64,000 bases of DNA, from positions 372,001 to 436,000 of the forward strand of contig JAFREQ010000066.1 in NCBI GenBank assembly GCA_025331565.1, read 5' to 3'. Made by a program: the position numbers and the translations under genes. Source of the stretch: Holacanthus passer (Eukaryota > Chordata > Actinopteri > Pomacanthidae). A model generated the notes under the pieces. The model saw nothing but the letters and a program-made list of their open reading frames with translations, ran no database searches and was not told where the DNA came from. Shown piece after piece: positions 37,360 to 49,076 of the stretch (within the stretch, counting starts at the first letter, position 1; each line of letters starts with the position of its first letter).

Positions 37360-37382
37360 AAAAAAAAAAAAAAAAAAAAAAA
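37360..37382. repeat. A23 homopolymer
   Basis: Twenty-three uninterrupted A. It may be the tail of an unrecognised retroposed sequence, but no target duplication was seen. Confidence 0.95.
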
Positions 37383-40300
37383 TCTTAACCGGAGTAAATG
37401 GAAAACCTTGTAAAGAAAATATAAAGTTTTGTTTTTTTAACAATCCTCGTAGCAGCGTGTTAACAGCAGAATTGTCAGCTATGAGAAAGCAGACGATGTC
37501 AACTGTGCGAGCAGGATTCAAGCTCAGCAGGCGACTGGTTTCCTGAGCTTGGAGAAATAAATAAGTGAAATGAACAAGAAATCGACAGATACAGAGCAAC
37601 AGCAACATGAAATATACGTTAAATGTTATTTTGTAGAGCATAGAAAAAAATATGAGGTTGAGTTCCCATGCAGTGTCGGCACTAAAGTTCTGTTTTGATC
37701 ATGGAGCTTCATCAGGTAACAAATATGAAACAGCTTTATACTACAGCCACAGGTTGTAAGAACCAATCAAAAGCCAAATTTCAAACACCAATTGCGACAT
37801 CGATAACTAATAGAAACATGTGTATAATGACGACCAACGTTTATTAAAATCTGTACAAAAAATGAAAAATGAAAGTAGAAAAATCAAAACTATTTACAAA
37901 ACTATTTTTGTACAAAAGACAATGAGGGTGCTTCCACTGACTTTTCATCATGTCTGTTTTCTTAAAACTGCTGCAGAGTTTTAACCCTTAACAGTGCATG
38001 CTGGGAAGTATATATGGGAAGTTCGACTGATCTACGAGTGGCAGTAATGTGTCAAGAAACACAACAATAAACCAACAAAGAATGATGAACTGCTATAGCA
38101 AGGATGTAAACAGTGGAGGTTTCAAATTTTTCAAAGAAATCTGCTTTGCAAACTTTTATGAGTCATTTAACAAACAACCGATTCACACATTAAATTTGAT
38201 GTGTGACACCAAATATAAATGTAACTAAACCAAAAAAACCCACCACACCTTCAATGATTAAACATGAGTTGATCCAACTGAATTCCTGCATGATGTTTTA
38301 CAGTGTATGCATAACACACATACATCTTATGCACCATGAGACTTAAATGCAGATCAACCGGTGCCTGAGTTGTAAGAAAAAGACAACTAAATCAACATCA
38401 ACTTGTCGGCTGGCTCATAACTAACATTCCTGTGACATACCTTTCTGTTGACAGGGACACTGCGTTGGTATCTTTTCTAGAAGGGTAATGTAGTGGAAAA
38501 TAGGAATCAGGAATCGGAACGTCCTGATACGCCGCGGTTTAGAATAAGAGGGACTCGATGAAAGGTTAATGGCTGCCATTTCTCCACACTGTTTGTTCAT
38601 TATTCAAATGCCAAACAGGTAAACTTTAATCAACGCTCAGCGCCGCACAGACGGGTGACGCACCACTTTCTGAATATGTTCATTAGATTTCTCATGTATT
38701 ATTAAAGTAATCAGACCGGCGTGTCCTCGCATTCATGTCACAAGTGGCTGCTTTGATCCACAAACAAGAGAGAGGAGTGAAGTTTGTTATTCTGAGGGCA
38801 ATAAGAAGCCTCTCCATTGAGATGATGGTAGATGCAAGTAGAGGAGGTGGAGAGCGATCCATTTTGGGTTGAAATGCTCACGAGTTTGATTGGCACGATG
38901 GGATGGATGTTTTTAGAGTCCCGGCTCTTGCTTCTCTCTGTGCTGTATTGTTTCTTTGGTTACATCACGGGGGAGAGAACCTTGCAGAAACACAACACGG
39001 AGTAGCACTTTGATAGCCGTCTATAATAAGCTGCTCCTGAATCGCTTCTGAATAATACGTTAACTCAGCCCAAATGTTTTGCACGTATTTATGAATAACC
39101 GTCGAAGTCTTTCACTGATGTTAAGAGAAAGTGGCTGAAGAAAGCGTCTCCCATTGTACAGGTGCGTACGCTCTCCATCAAGATTTTTGGCACCTGCTGC
39201 GATTAACAAATTGTTTATTTATTGCTTATATATCATAATTTAAGCAAACTTTATCTGGAAAATAACGGCCCCTGATTTGCAATATGCAGTACTTACAATA
39301 CAGTTATATTAAAGCTGCATATTTCTAATTGTCATTTTTACCGTCAAGGAAGTTTGTGTTATTGGTTCAGTTTGTTTGTTTGTGGTTTGTCAGCAGGATT
39401 TCGGTAAAACAACTTTTAGCAGTGTGTCTAAAGAGACCAGTTGTGAAGTAGGCCTTATCAACATGCCACAGTAGGAGAAGCGCAGGTGTAAACAATGATG
39501 CAATACTGCACCTAAGAAATAATTTATCCTTTAACATTTCTTTTTTATCAAAGCGTGCCACATCTCACACGTTATACAACAGCTGAGTCAACAATGTTAC
39601 TACAGTATTATGCAATATTACTAATACTTTCTAAATATAGAAACTATTATCATCTATGTGGAAGACCTTTTGAGAGAAGGTACACAAAGTCAGCACCAGA
39701 TTTATTTTTATTTATGAATCTTATTTACATTTCTTTTTTATTGTATTGTAAATTTGCATCAACATGTACAAGTTCTTTTTGTGTGAACAGTTATTAATGC
39801 CTTTTTTTATGTTTTTGTTTCCAGAATAAGCAATTGCATATGAGAGCTCATCTATAAAACTCAGTGCTATGATAGCTTTGACACACGATGTGCCGATTAA
39901 GGAAACATATAATTATCATATAATTTGAAAACATTGTGTGAAATGTTCAGGGTTTATGATTACTGTGATTTAACTGCATTTGAGGGATTTTTCCCTCTGC
40001 AGACTGAGAGAATTCTGATCTTTTGAAAATCTTTAGAACCCATTAAGTCGACTCTAAAGTACATGATGGTCAGACTGAGAAAGGTTGTCATCTTAGTTTT
40101 TGAAAAGCTGACAGAGTCTTCAATTCGCTGCAACAAAATGCAATGTATTTTCACTGAAAGCCTGAATACAAGCTAGCAAACGGTCTGTAATCCCAAAGCA
40201 TATTCAGAGAAAATAATAAATGATCACTCCTGCTTCTGTATGTCAATACTTCGACTATGACTGTAATGGCAAAGGAGATGGAAGCAACTATCTGCTGCTT

Positions 40301-40879
40301 TGTGATGACAAACAAGTGTGAAGGGCAAAGCAGGTGATAAGTGCTGCATGATTAGGCCTACATGAAGCCTGGAAAAAGGCACACTTGAGGAGTGCTTGTT
40401 TCGTTTTCTGTCAGACTACCTGCCAGAAATCAAGCACTCAAATTGCAGATTGTGAGCCACAGACACCTCTGCCATAAGGAAAAGTAACTCTGGAGCCAGT
40501 AATAGGATGAAGGAATATTTGTCCCACCCAGTGAAATCTCCACGGACGCCTTTAGATGCGCCAGAATTTAATCAACGTATTGAATGAGGTGTTATTGCAT
40601 TCAGGCAATCGCACATTCTACCAAACATGGTTTACACACCGGGGAGTTAATAAAGCAGGAGGCATTAGCATTAAAATGACAGTTAAAGGCAAACTCCAGC
40701 TGAATATAAATCTTGACCAGGAATGTATCTACTGACGGAATCCATCTTTTGTAATTAAGAAAGAATGTGTGGGAAATGTGCGAGGAGGACGGACAGCTGG
40801 AAGTAAAAGACCTGCTCAGAAAGATGAATGCTATTATGGAGCGAGAGTGAGACGGCTGGTCTGGAATAATAACTTCCTC
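37383..40879. other. non-coding DNA
   Basis: No gene recognised on either strand. 38500-39200 is repeat-free and slightly less AT-rich. The rest is AT-rich with short homopolymers. Confidence 0.45.
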
Positions 40880-41130
40880 TGCCACATTATGTTAGTGCAC
40901 TTCTGATAAGATCATTGGAAAATGGCAGCTGTTGGAAATAATGCAATTCATTCTGTGTTGCTGCGGGACACTACAGGGCCCTAAATGAAGCATGTCTTCT
41001 ATTAGACCCCTAAAGAAACAAACTAATAGCCCTGCAAAGACTTGCCATTTATAATATGACTATAATTCGTATGATTCATTAAGCAGGAACAGAAAACGAT
41101 AGTATACTCTGATTAGAATAGTCCTCAGGG
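40880..41130. promoter_or_regulatory. possible conserved non-coding element
   Basis: Repeat-free block with CTGATAAGATCATTGG (GATA word plus inverted CCAAT), AATAATGCAATTCATT (POU/homeodomain-like) and CGTATGATTCATTAAGC. Proposed as regulatory only on motif density. Confidence 0.2.
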
Positions 41131-43310
41131 GAAATTCTTATGTTAATTTATTCTGAAATCTCTCATTGACTAAGCAACTTGTCGTGATATTGTGTAGATT
41201 AACTCCCCAGGTCACATTGCATTGTAGTCTCACATTGTCTCTGCGCTGTGTAACAGATTAATGTTGTTTACATATGTTTAATAAGTTGGCCCATTTTTTT
41301 TTTTTCCGTCACAAAATTAGTCCTGATAGACTTTTCTTCTTCTGTTCACAATGACCCTCATGAAGGTAGATGGATGTAGTTACACTTAGATAAAATTGAT
41401 AAAGTAAGTTGACAGCTACGCTTTGATCAAGTAACTCTCAAATATAAAATGAAGAAAACAATTAAAGATATATACAAATGCAAAAAACAATTCATTCTTG
41501 CATATTGTGTACTGAATATATATATATTTAATTTAACAGTATCTGTTTTGAAATTCTCTGCAGTTGCAAAGTTAAAGCAAGATGAAATAGATCTGCATTG
41601 GTTTTGTCATGTTATCAGGTGATGATGGCTGTAAACTGTTTATTCCTTTGGCTCTGAAAATTCATGTTAATCTGACAGTTTGTAGTTAAGGAGGGAAACT
41701 TGAGCTGTGAAGATGCTCAAGAGGCGATTTGATTAAAATATTTCTTTAGTTAGTTGCTGTTTTGTTTAAGAGCTCCAGAATATATAACACGCAACTGTTC
41801 AATTTCTGCAAAGCGATGTTCATGCACGCTGAGTTTGGAACTGCAAACTGTATTTGTTCATGATAATGGAAGCAGGTTGTGTTATTGCAGCAGGACAGAC
41901 TGAGACGACCAATATTTTAAGTCACTTGTCCACACGAATAACATCTGTATTGTCCTCAAAATTACATTTGGACCACAACAAGCAGCTCTTCTCCTGCAGC
42001 TCCTCTTTGATTTCGACTTATTGTTTGACGTTTCTTTTGATTCTTTCTGCGCTTAATTTTTTAACTGTTATATAAAAAAACCCTCTCTGTTCTTTTCGGT
42101 CTCTTTCAGATGATCTCCTCTGCCCCGAACATTTAAAATCAATTTTGTTTTCCTTTCCCACCACAAAGCAACTCAGCTTTTGGACTTTTTCCAGAAGTGG
42201 AAAATGACTTACAGTACTGCTGGTGTCTGCTTGTCATATGCACTATGGTGCTGCCATGATAATTTAACCATATCAGCTTGTACAATCATTGACAAGCTGC
42301 AGTTTTTATTTTACCCGTACTGACAAATGTATTTTTCACTTCGTGTTTGATCTCTCCGCCATCAGGCAGAGAGTCATGGTGGTTAGATCAGCCTTTGAAG
42401 CTGCTGCTGGTGTCACGAAGATCTTGAAGTCTCGTTCGGCACTACTTACTATTCTCAGCATCCTGTGTACCTAATTTTGTATATGCGTGTTTGTATGGTG
42501 ATTATTAACAATGTGCCTATTAGCTCAGCATCCTCTGTTTGGCAAAATTTTCCTCAGCGTGCCCCAATTATTCAAACCCAAATGGTTTTTTTTCATCTCA
42601 GTGGAAAAAAACTCCATCACCTGCTTGGATTCCTTTATTTAATACCACGCACTTGCTGTTTGGATATAGTATATTTTATTTGAACGTGAACAGCAACACA
42701 ATCTCTGCAGTAATTCATTTTCAACAAATCATTCTCTCGTCAACGTGTATGTGATAGTTGGAGCGAGAGCTGGGTATCGTATGAACATTTTTCATCATAC
42801 AGACTGTGAATTGCTGGAATTAATTGTCTGATCAGATTTGTGATCTCGTTTAATTATTCTTAAACAAGACCAGATGGTTTTGGATTTAATAAATAACCAA
42901 CAAAATAAATAACAAATAATTTCAAGCTATTTTAATTAGGCAGAGCTCTGTGTGGTTGTTGTGTTTAACTTTTACCCATTTTTGAAAAGTTGTTATCAAA
43001 GTTGTAAAAAAGTATTAGTACATTGCTGGTGGAATATCACCACCTATGCTTTTTCTTCTGCTCAGGTTCATCAGTTCCTTAAACACAAAAATGTCTGTCA
43101 TGCATTTTATGATGGGAACAACCATCAAGCGAAGACGTTGTTTGGACTGGAATCATAAAGAATGTGCTTGAGGTCTGGTTCACTTCGCCATGCATGTACT
43201 GTGGTCCTTCAGACTCTGTGCCTATGCATCAAAACATGTACAAATACTGACATGTCAGAATTGAATATATGTTTTTCTTAGTGTTAACAGAAAAAAATCT
43301 CCTTTTCTAT
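41131..43310. other. non-coding DNA
   Basis: No gene or recognised repeat. A T10 run lies at 41297 and an alternating AT patch near 41515. Confidence 0.5.
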
Positions 43311-43439
43311 GAAATCAGAATCAGCTTTATTCGCCAGGTATGCGTACACATACAAGGAATTTGAATCTGGTTTCACCTTGATCTCCGGACTTACATATAA
43401 GTAGACTGACAACAAAGAGTAGACAAACCTGAGATGTAG

Positions 43440-43487
<48 letters not shown>

Positions 43488-43619
43488 CCGAGTGCAAAAC
43501 ATGCAGAAATATTGCAGAGTATACCGAGATAGATACAGATAAATACAATATACAGTATATACAAGACAAGAGATGACACTTCATATTATTTACATATATT
43601 TCTGTTGAAGGTTGCACTT
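43311..43619 (-). mobile_element. LINE 3' end, antisense, with internal (TA)n
   Basis: GAAATCAGAATCAGCTTTAT followed by TCGCCAGGTATGCGTACACA and TACAAGGAATTTG is the reverse complement of a well-known teleost LINE 3' terminus, whose sense strand ends in repeated ATTCTG units after an AATAAAGC word. The GTGCAAAA and GATAGATACAGATAAATACA words to the right are typical of its 3' UTR. An (AT)n tract interrupts it. No reverse transcriptase is left. Confidence 0.65.
43446..43486. repeat. (AT)n microsatellite
   Basis: Forty-one bases of perfect AT alternation, inside the LINE 3' region. Perfectly self-complementary, so prone to cruciform formation and length change. Confidence 0.97.
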
Positions 43620-44036
43620 GTCAAATTGGATTTTTTTTTTTTTTTAAGTGGCCCCATTTAAAACTGTGCTGACCTTGTGGATATTCAGAAGTGCAATTAT
43701 CAGGAGAATGCATAAGGCAGAACATTATCACAGACATACAAACTAATCAAGTTGTTTTTACATGTTGTTTTATTTGCTGCTTTGAATGAGGTTATAGTAT
43801 CATCTTATATCGGTCTCTCTCACATAAGAGCACATCGCGGCTGACAACATTGTGGTTGTGAGTGCTCCTTTAAAGTGGACAGTACCATAAACAGAGGGCT
43901 GGAGCAGCAGGGTTTCAAGCCACGGCAGGAAAAATGATCAGGCCTCCCACACCCCGAGTCATCTGTCTGGAGGATAATTGGTCTCCTCTTTGCCATGTTT
44001 CACCTTGCAGCTGTACACACTCTCCTTTGAGGACAA
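43620..44036. other. non-coding DNA
   Basis: A T15-16 run lies at about 43630-43645. No gene recognised. Confidence 0.5.
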
Positions 44037-44112
44037 TGTGTATGTGCATCGGTGCGTGTGCATGTCTGCATGTGCGAGTGTGTGCCTGTGCGTTCGCATG
44101 CATGTGCGAGTT
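44037..44112. repeat. degenerate TG/CATG-rich simple sequence
   Basis: Alternating purine-pyrimidine words (GTGTATGTGCAT, GCGTGTGCATG, GTGCGAGTGTGTGCC) run for about 75 bases. It is an interrupted dinucleotide repeat with Z-DNA potential. Cysteine-rich frames across it are artefacts. Confidence 0.8.
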
Positions 44113-44159
44113 TGAGTCAGCAGGGGTCGAGGGTGGGGGTGACGGCGGGTCCACCTGCT

Positions 44160-44400
44160 CGGGCCGAGTCACAGTCCATTCATCTAACTCCATTAAGAGG
44201 CATCCTTGTGAGTGGCCGAGCTGTGGGGCTCCATGAAAGTAATGCAGCCCCACCAAGGCCATGCTTTGTTAGCCAAAACATCATTTGTTAATTACCTTGC
44301 AAGTCTTGACTAGCAGACTCATTCATCATCACTTCCTGCTGTAAACACCATAAGGCATGAAAGACTGAAAGATCAAACCTGCCCTATGTCATGCAAGGGC
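44160..44400. promoter_or_regulatory. possible conserved non-coding element
   Basis: Repeat-free sequence with ATTTGTTAATTACCTTGC (homeodomain-type TAATTA) and TCATTCATCATCACTTCC (with an ETS-like core). Proposed from texture and motifs only. Confidence 0.2.
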
Positions 44401-44499
44401 AAAAAAATCTAGTATTTGTCTCAGCAGTTCAAAGGCAGTTTAGTCAATTTTACACTTTAACTGGTGAAATTAGCAAAAAACATTTAACTAAAATTTAAG

Positions 44500-44790
44500 C
44501 CTCTTTCTGTCCAATTTCTCGAGAACCGTTCATCCAATCGACTTCATGTTTGGCAGGTGCATCATTGAGGACCCAAGAAAGTGCAGTATGGAATGAAAGC
44601 TCTTGAGATCCACAGGACAGATTTATTAGTAGTGCATTACTACAATAAGAAGTGCGAACCGTGTAGTGTATTCGAGATTATACCACCAAATGGTATAGTA
44701 ACCGTTAAAGAGAGACAAAAGATGTTCTATTGTAGGAAGTCTTGTAATTTTGCCATTTTGTTTTGCCAAACTCAGACATTTCAAGCATCA
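44500..44790 (+). mobile_element. possible dispersed repeat
   Basis: TCTCGAGAACCGTTCATCCA then ATCGACTTCATGTTTGGCAG and GAGGACCCAAGAAAGTGCAG are words I associate with a fish dispersed repeat containing an 'ACCGTTCATCCAATCGACTT' type core. Ends were not identified and there is no coding sequence. Confidence 0.4.
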
Positions 44791-45021
44791 GCGAAGTAAG
44801 TTTCGGGGCGAATGCTTTTGTCCCTGGTCCCAAATTGCTAAACAGCTTGTTCCCAGCTATTAGCAATGACAGCAGCCAGTTGATCATCTCACATTCACTA
44901 TTAGGTTGAACACAGTTTTTGCAAGCAGCAATACTGCACGTTCCAAACAGGCATGTTTTGGATGGGAGCTGCACTAGTATGAAACAAATACCTAAATCTG
45001 ACATTAAGTATTAAGTATTAT

Positions 45022-45110
45022 TTTGGAAATTTCCCCATTGTGTTTGGAAATTTCCCCATTGTGTTTGGAAATTTCCCCATTGTGGGGACTAATAAAGGGA
45101 TTGAAATTAC
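45022..45110 (+). mobile_element. LINE 3' end with a 21-bp unit in three exact copies
   Basis: A 21-base unit beginning TTTGGAAATTTCCCCATT is repeated exactly three times at 45022-45042, 45043-45063 and 45064-45084. It is followed by GGGACTAATAAAGGGATTG. The last unit plus this tail is the sense form of the LINE 3' terminus seen reversed at 24102-24139. The upstream reverse transcriptase is absent. The tandem copies look like slippage, during reverse transcription or later replication. Confidence 0.7.
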
Positions 45111-47089
45111 TTACTACTGATATGCTAACTGACAACAAGATAGACCAAGTGGTGCAAGTGCAATTAAACAGTTAGCTACCACTCAAACAGTGGGTCGAAC
45201 AATTGCATCCTCACTGGGACTGATACGATGAAAACCAGTCGCCAATCAAGCCAACACTGAAGAAGAATACATTTGAATACACAAATTACAAAACTCACAA
45301 AAGTAAGTCAGTGCTGAAGTGCCCTTACAGTATTTCTGTGACCGTAGAAGACCGACGTAAGAGCAAAGGGCAAGAGGTAGAATACAAATAGAATAAGAAC
45401 TAAGGAGAGGTCAGATGGACTTTCTGAGAGAGCAATTACAGTGAATGGAAGTGAGGTGTTTTCATTTTGTGTGCAGAAGGTGATGTTCATCTTATGATGG
45501 AAGATGGAGAGTGACTCTGCTATTCTGACTGGTCTGAAGTAGGAAGGTCAATCAAAAGGTGAGACGTGTGACGAAGAGGTGGAGTAATACCATAGCAGAG
45601 CAGAGAAGGCAGCGCTAAGTCGACAGTGTCGCCGCATGTGGAGCTGCAAAAAGGCCTGGAGGTGCAGTACGAGCGTGGATCTCGTGTACTGAAGTGCCTG
45701 AGTCGGGAATTTGATAAGAGCAGCCACCACATGAATTCCTGTTGCTCTCAAAAACAAGGTGACCTTGTAAATTCACAAACCACTGAATAAAACACTCAAT
45801 TTTATCATCATTCAATTTATGAGTTATCTCACTGCTGCCCCTCATTTTCATTTCTTTCCCAAGGACTCGCCCTGAGGAAGAAAAAAAAAAATTACCCTTG
45901 ATACTTTTTGGATCAATCATAAATGTGCAGTGCTGTTCTGGAGACTTCCTCTGACACGGTCGTCCGGGAGTCAAGCGCTCGTATAGTCAGGTCACTTTAA
46001 CCTCTCGGTGCAGGAGTGACTGCAGCAACATGACAATAACCGCACGTCATGTGACGGGCTGCCAGCTGATAAGACAAGAGCAAAAACGCAGAGTGACAGC
46101 TATCATATTCACTCTTGCTTCAAGGAGAATTTTGCTTCTTGCCTCTTTGACTCTCACCTCTTTAGTAGCGGACCTTTTTTATACAATATGAACTTAAATA
46201 GCTCTCATTGAAGGTCATGCATTTTATTTTCAAAAAAAGGGAGAAGTATGACCATGTGTGGCTTTTAAGCACAGCAGACTGTCTGCTTTCCCTTTATTTT
46301 TATGATTTCCTTTTTCAGAGGGATGTCTGTACACCGTGCCGTTTCACCAGTGGCAGATGTGGCTGTACAAACCATGAAGCATTTCCCAAATGCACGTTGG
46401 CTTACTGTAGAAGTGCACCACATTTCCCCTCGCAGTTACCTCCACTAACAGAGAATCAGATCACTTTAGAAGCCTTCCTGTCCCGTCTCCCCTTGCGGCA
46501 AGAGATGTGGTGTGACAATGACCGGGGCTTTCACAAACAATGGAGTCCTCTTTCCGGGGCCCAGATAACTCCACCTGACACCTGACACTGAGCATGAGCT
46601 CCCACCGGGAGACTGAGAGCTCTATGGCTGTGAAGTCTGACTGGGTGCTGGAGTGGCCTTGGGCAACGACAGAAGCATGGCATGACTTGATCCAATCCCA
46701 GGTAGTAGAGTTGTTACGCTGGAATCGTCATCGACCGAGACGCCGGACCTACAGAGCGTAGGTTAAACATAGAACATTGTTTACCACAACCCTCTTAATG
46801 TCTACCCATCTATTTTCTTTTGAGGCGAGTAGAAATGGCAGTGGAAATATGCTGACAGTGCAGATGTCAAAGTCATTTGCTCCCGCTAAGGTGCAGCGAT
46901 GACTGTGTTGTGAGGGGGAACTGTTGAGGAAGCCTAAAGGAGCACAGACCCATAAGCATTAGTGGTCTGTGGTTTCAGAGTTAATTTAACTTCAACTGCA
47001 CGACGAACATCCGATAAATGTGCATTCTTGGCTCCAGGGGGCTCCAAACTTTGCAGTATCATTAACCACCAAGGCAGAAGTAATTTGAT
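45111..47089. other. non-coding DNA
   Basis: No supported gene. Plus frame 46208-46585 (125 codons) contains a cysteine-rich patch after a TTTTTCAG acceptor-like site at about 46311-46318, but matches no known domain. Minus frame 45615-45974 also lacks a domain. Confidence 0.4.
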
Positions 47090-47270
47090 CAAGGCTAATT
47101 TTGTTATTAGCCTGATTGTGTCCTCTGCCTGACCCAGGCAAGGCGACAGAGATGAATAGGCGATCCTTCCCTTTGGTTGCACGGTGCATGCAAGAAACAA
47201 CAAATAACTTCAGAGCATTTTTATCCTGTAATATCTTTCTCATTAGCTCTGGAATCCAAAGAGGTTCTCC
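47090..47270. promoter_or_regulatory. possible conserved non-coding element
   Basis: Repeat-free segment with GCTAATTTTGTTATTAGCC (an inverted GCTAAT/ATTAGC pair around homeodomain-type cores) and GTTGCACGGTGCATGCAAG. Function inferred only. Confidence 0.2.
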
Positions 47271-47454
47271 ATTTCACACTGTGCTGCAATGCTATTTTTA
47301 ATTCAAGTGCAGTGAGAACACTTTAATTGATACTCTAAGATAAAATCGTTTAAAATATATATTTTGGGATATAAATTGAAATGATGATGCATTGAAGAAA
47401 GAAAGAAAGCTCCCATCAAAAAAAAACACTTTATTCTTTATTCAAGATTGAATT

Positions 47455-47931
47455 ACAAACCCAATACCAATAAACAGAAACAGAATGAAATCATTTGCAA
47501 ACAAATTGGTTTCAGTGAAAACGTTTTGTATTAATCTCCTTTATACAATCATGTGATCACAACGTGGTGAACCTCTCTCCATCCTCGCTTATGAACGACT
47601 GAGTCTTTCCAGGATGAACCTTTCATACCCAATCATGATACTATCACCTGTTACCAATGAACCTGTTTACCTGTGGAATGATCCGAACAGGTGTTTTTGG
47701 ATCAGTCCACAACTTTCACAGTCTTTTGTTGCTCCTGTCCCAACTTGTTTGAAACGTGTTGCTGCCATCAAATTCAGAATAAACATATATTTATAATAAT
47801 CAATGAAGCTGATGAGGTCAAACATTAAATATATTGTCAATTGAGTATATGTTAAAAAGGTTTAGTAAATTATCACATTCTGTTTTATTTATGTTTCACA
47901 CAGCGTCCCAACTTTTTTGGAATCTGGGTTC
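47455..47931 (+). mobile_element. MITE-like element, copy 2
   Basis: The left edge ACAAACCCAATACCAA and the right edge TTTTTTGGAATCTGGGTTCT are inverted versions of one another. The right inverted repeat is long: CACACAGCGTCCCAAC precedes the edge and pairs with the left end of copy 1. The left arm of this copy lacks about 25-30 bases of that repeat between ACCAA and TAAACAGAAACAGAATG. The interior from about 47570 to 47772 is nearly identical to 17260-17460, and both share words such as CGACTGAGTCTTTCCAGGAT. It is non-coding and must have been mobilised by an enzyme encoded elsewhere. Confidence 0.8.
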
Positions 47932-48574
47932 TACATGTAAGGGGAATAAAAAGTGCAAAAAGTTTTACTTTTCACTTTTCTGACCTCTTAGTAATTTTTA
48001 GCTAATTTGCAAAACAAACAGAGTTCTTATGAAATGACGGCAATCACACACTTTGATTGCCCCTCAGTCGCACAGCTGCCTGCGGATCTGAAAGGCTCTA
48101 GTGCTTCCTCCTGCACAAGTACCTTGATACTAATCAGCCGTTTTGTAATTGAGACTGACAATTCAGCTCCGCTACGTAGGATCTCGTGGTGGCCATGGAA
48201 ACCAGAGAAGGTTCCTGATCATGAGAAGCCGCCGTTTCCTGATCACATCTTGTTGTTTCTTGGCTGAACCAATCATCCAAGACACACACCAGACATGAGA
48301 AGCTTCAACAGCAGCAAAGGCCAAAACAATTGTCGGTTGCTTGTTGAAAATCAGGAATTCATTGTCATTGTTGGATTGCGGTGGGAACAACAGCAGTTTC
48401 ACAGTTTGTGAAAAAGTGGAATTTGTTGAGATGAGTTACAGGATTTTTCTGAAAGGCGTCCATACTCTGTAGCAAGAAGAAAAATCCTCCTGCACTTATA
48501 TACTCAAATCAGGATATCGACCATGTTGGGCAAAATGATAATTATCTTTAATCACTTGGATCTACTTACTGCAT
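47932..48574. other. unique non-coding DNA
   Basis: No gene or recognised repeat. Confidence 0.5.
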
Positions 48575-49076
48575 TAATAAATTACAGTAATGTGATTACT
48601 TTTTTCAGTAACTTGTAGGGCTAAGGGTTCTAATCACAGTGATGCTGTGTTACTTTGACATTTTGGGTTGACTGCTCGAAGGGTGCCAGCTCACAAACAT
48701 GGATGTAAACAATGTGGATTCAAACCATTTTTTAAAAATTCCTTTTCAAATTTTTATGAGGAAGGAAATGTATTCAACGCATTTGATACATTTTGGTGAA
48801 AACATAGAATTTCTTTGTTTAGTAGCTCGCTTCAACTGGCTGTTGATGGTCAGTAATGTCGGCTGGCTGCTTGTTAAACCATCACGTCTTCATTTATATT
48901 TCCACATGTATTAAATACAGAATATGTGACACGTGGGTGTGAAGCTTTAGAGAGTTATTTAAAGGCACATTTGACACAGGCTGAGTAACTGAAATCATGT
49001 GAGAAGTAATGTGACTAATAATAGTAATTGTAATTATTTTTCCAGTGAGTAATATGTAATTAGTAATCGATTACAT
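48575..49076 (+). repeat. decayed GTAATGTGATTAC-word repeat
   Basis: TTACAGTAATGTGATTACTT with CAGTAACTTGTAGGGC lies at the left. GAAGTAATGTGACTAATAAT with AATTAGTAATCGATTACATG lies at the right. Such GTAAT/ATTAC-rich words occur in a fish dispersed repeat. The intervening part is unfamiliar, so these may be the two edges of one element or two small relics. Confidence 0.3.

Noticed and set aside
7424..37760. Shared word AGCCACAGGTTGT at about 7424 and 37744
   Set aside because: Only about 13 bases match and the flanks differ, so chance is sufficient.
43284..43617. Tyrosine/isoleucine repeat frames
   Set aside because: They translate the (AT)n microsatellite inside a LINE tail.
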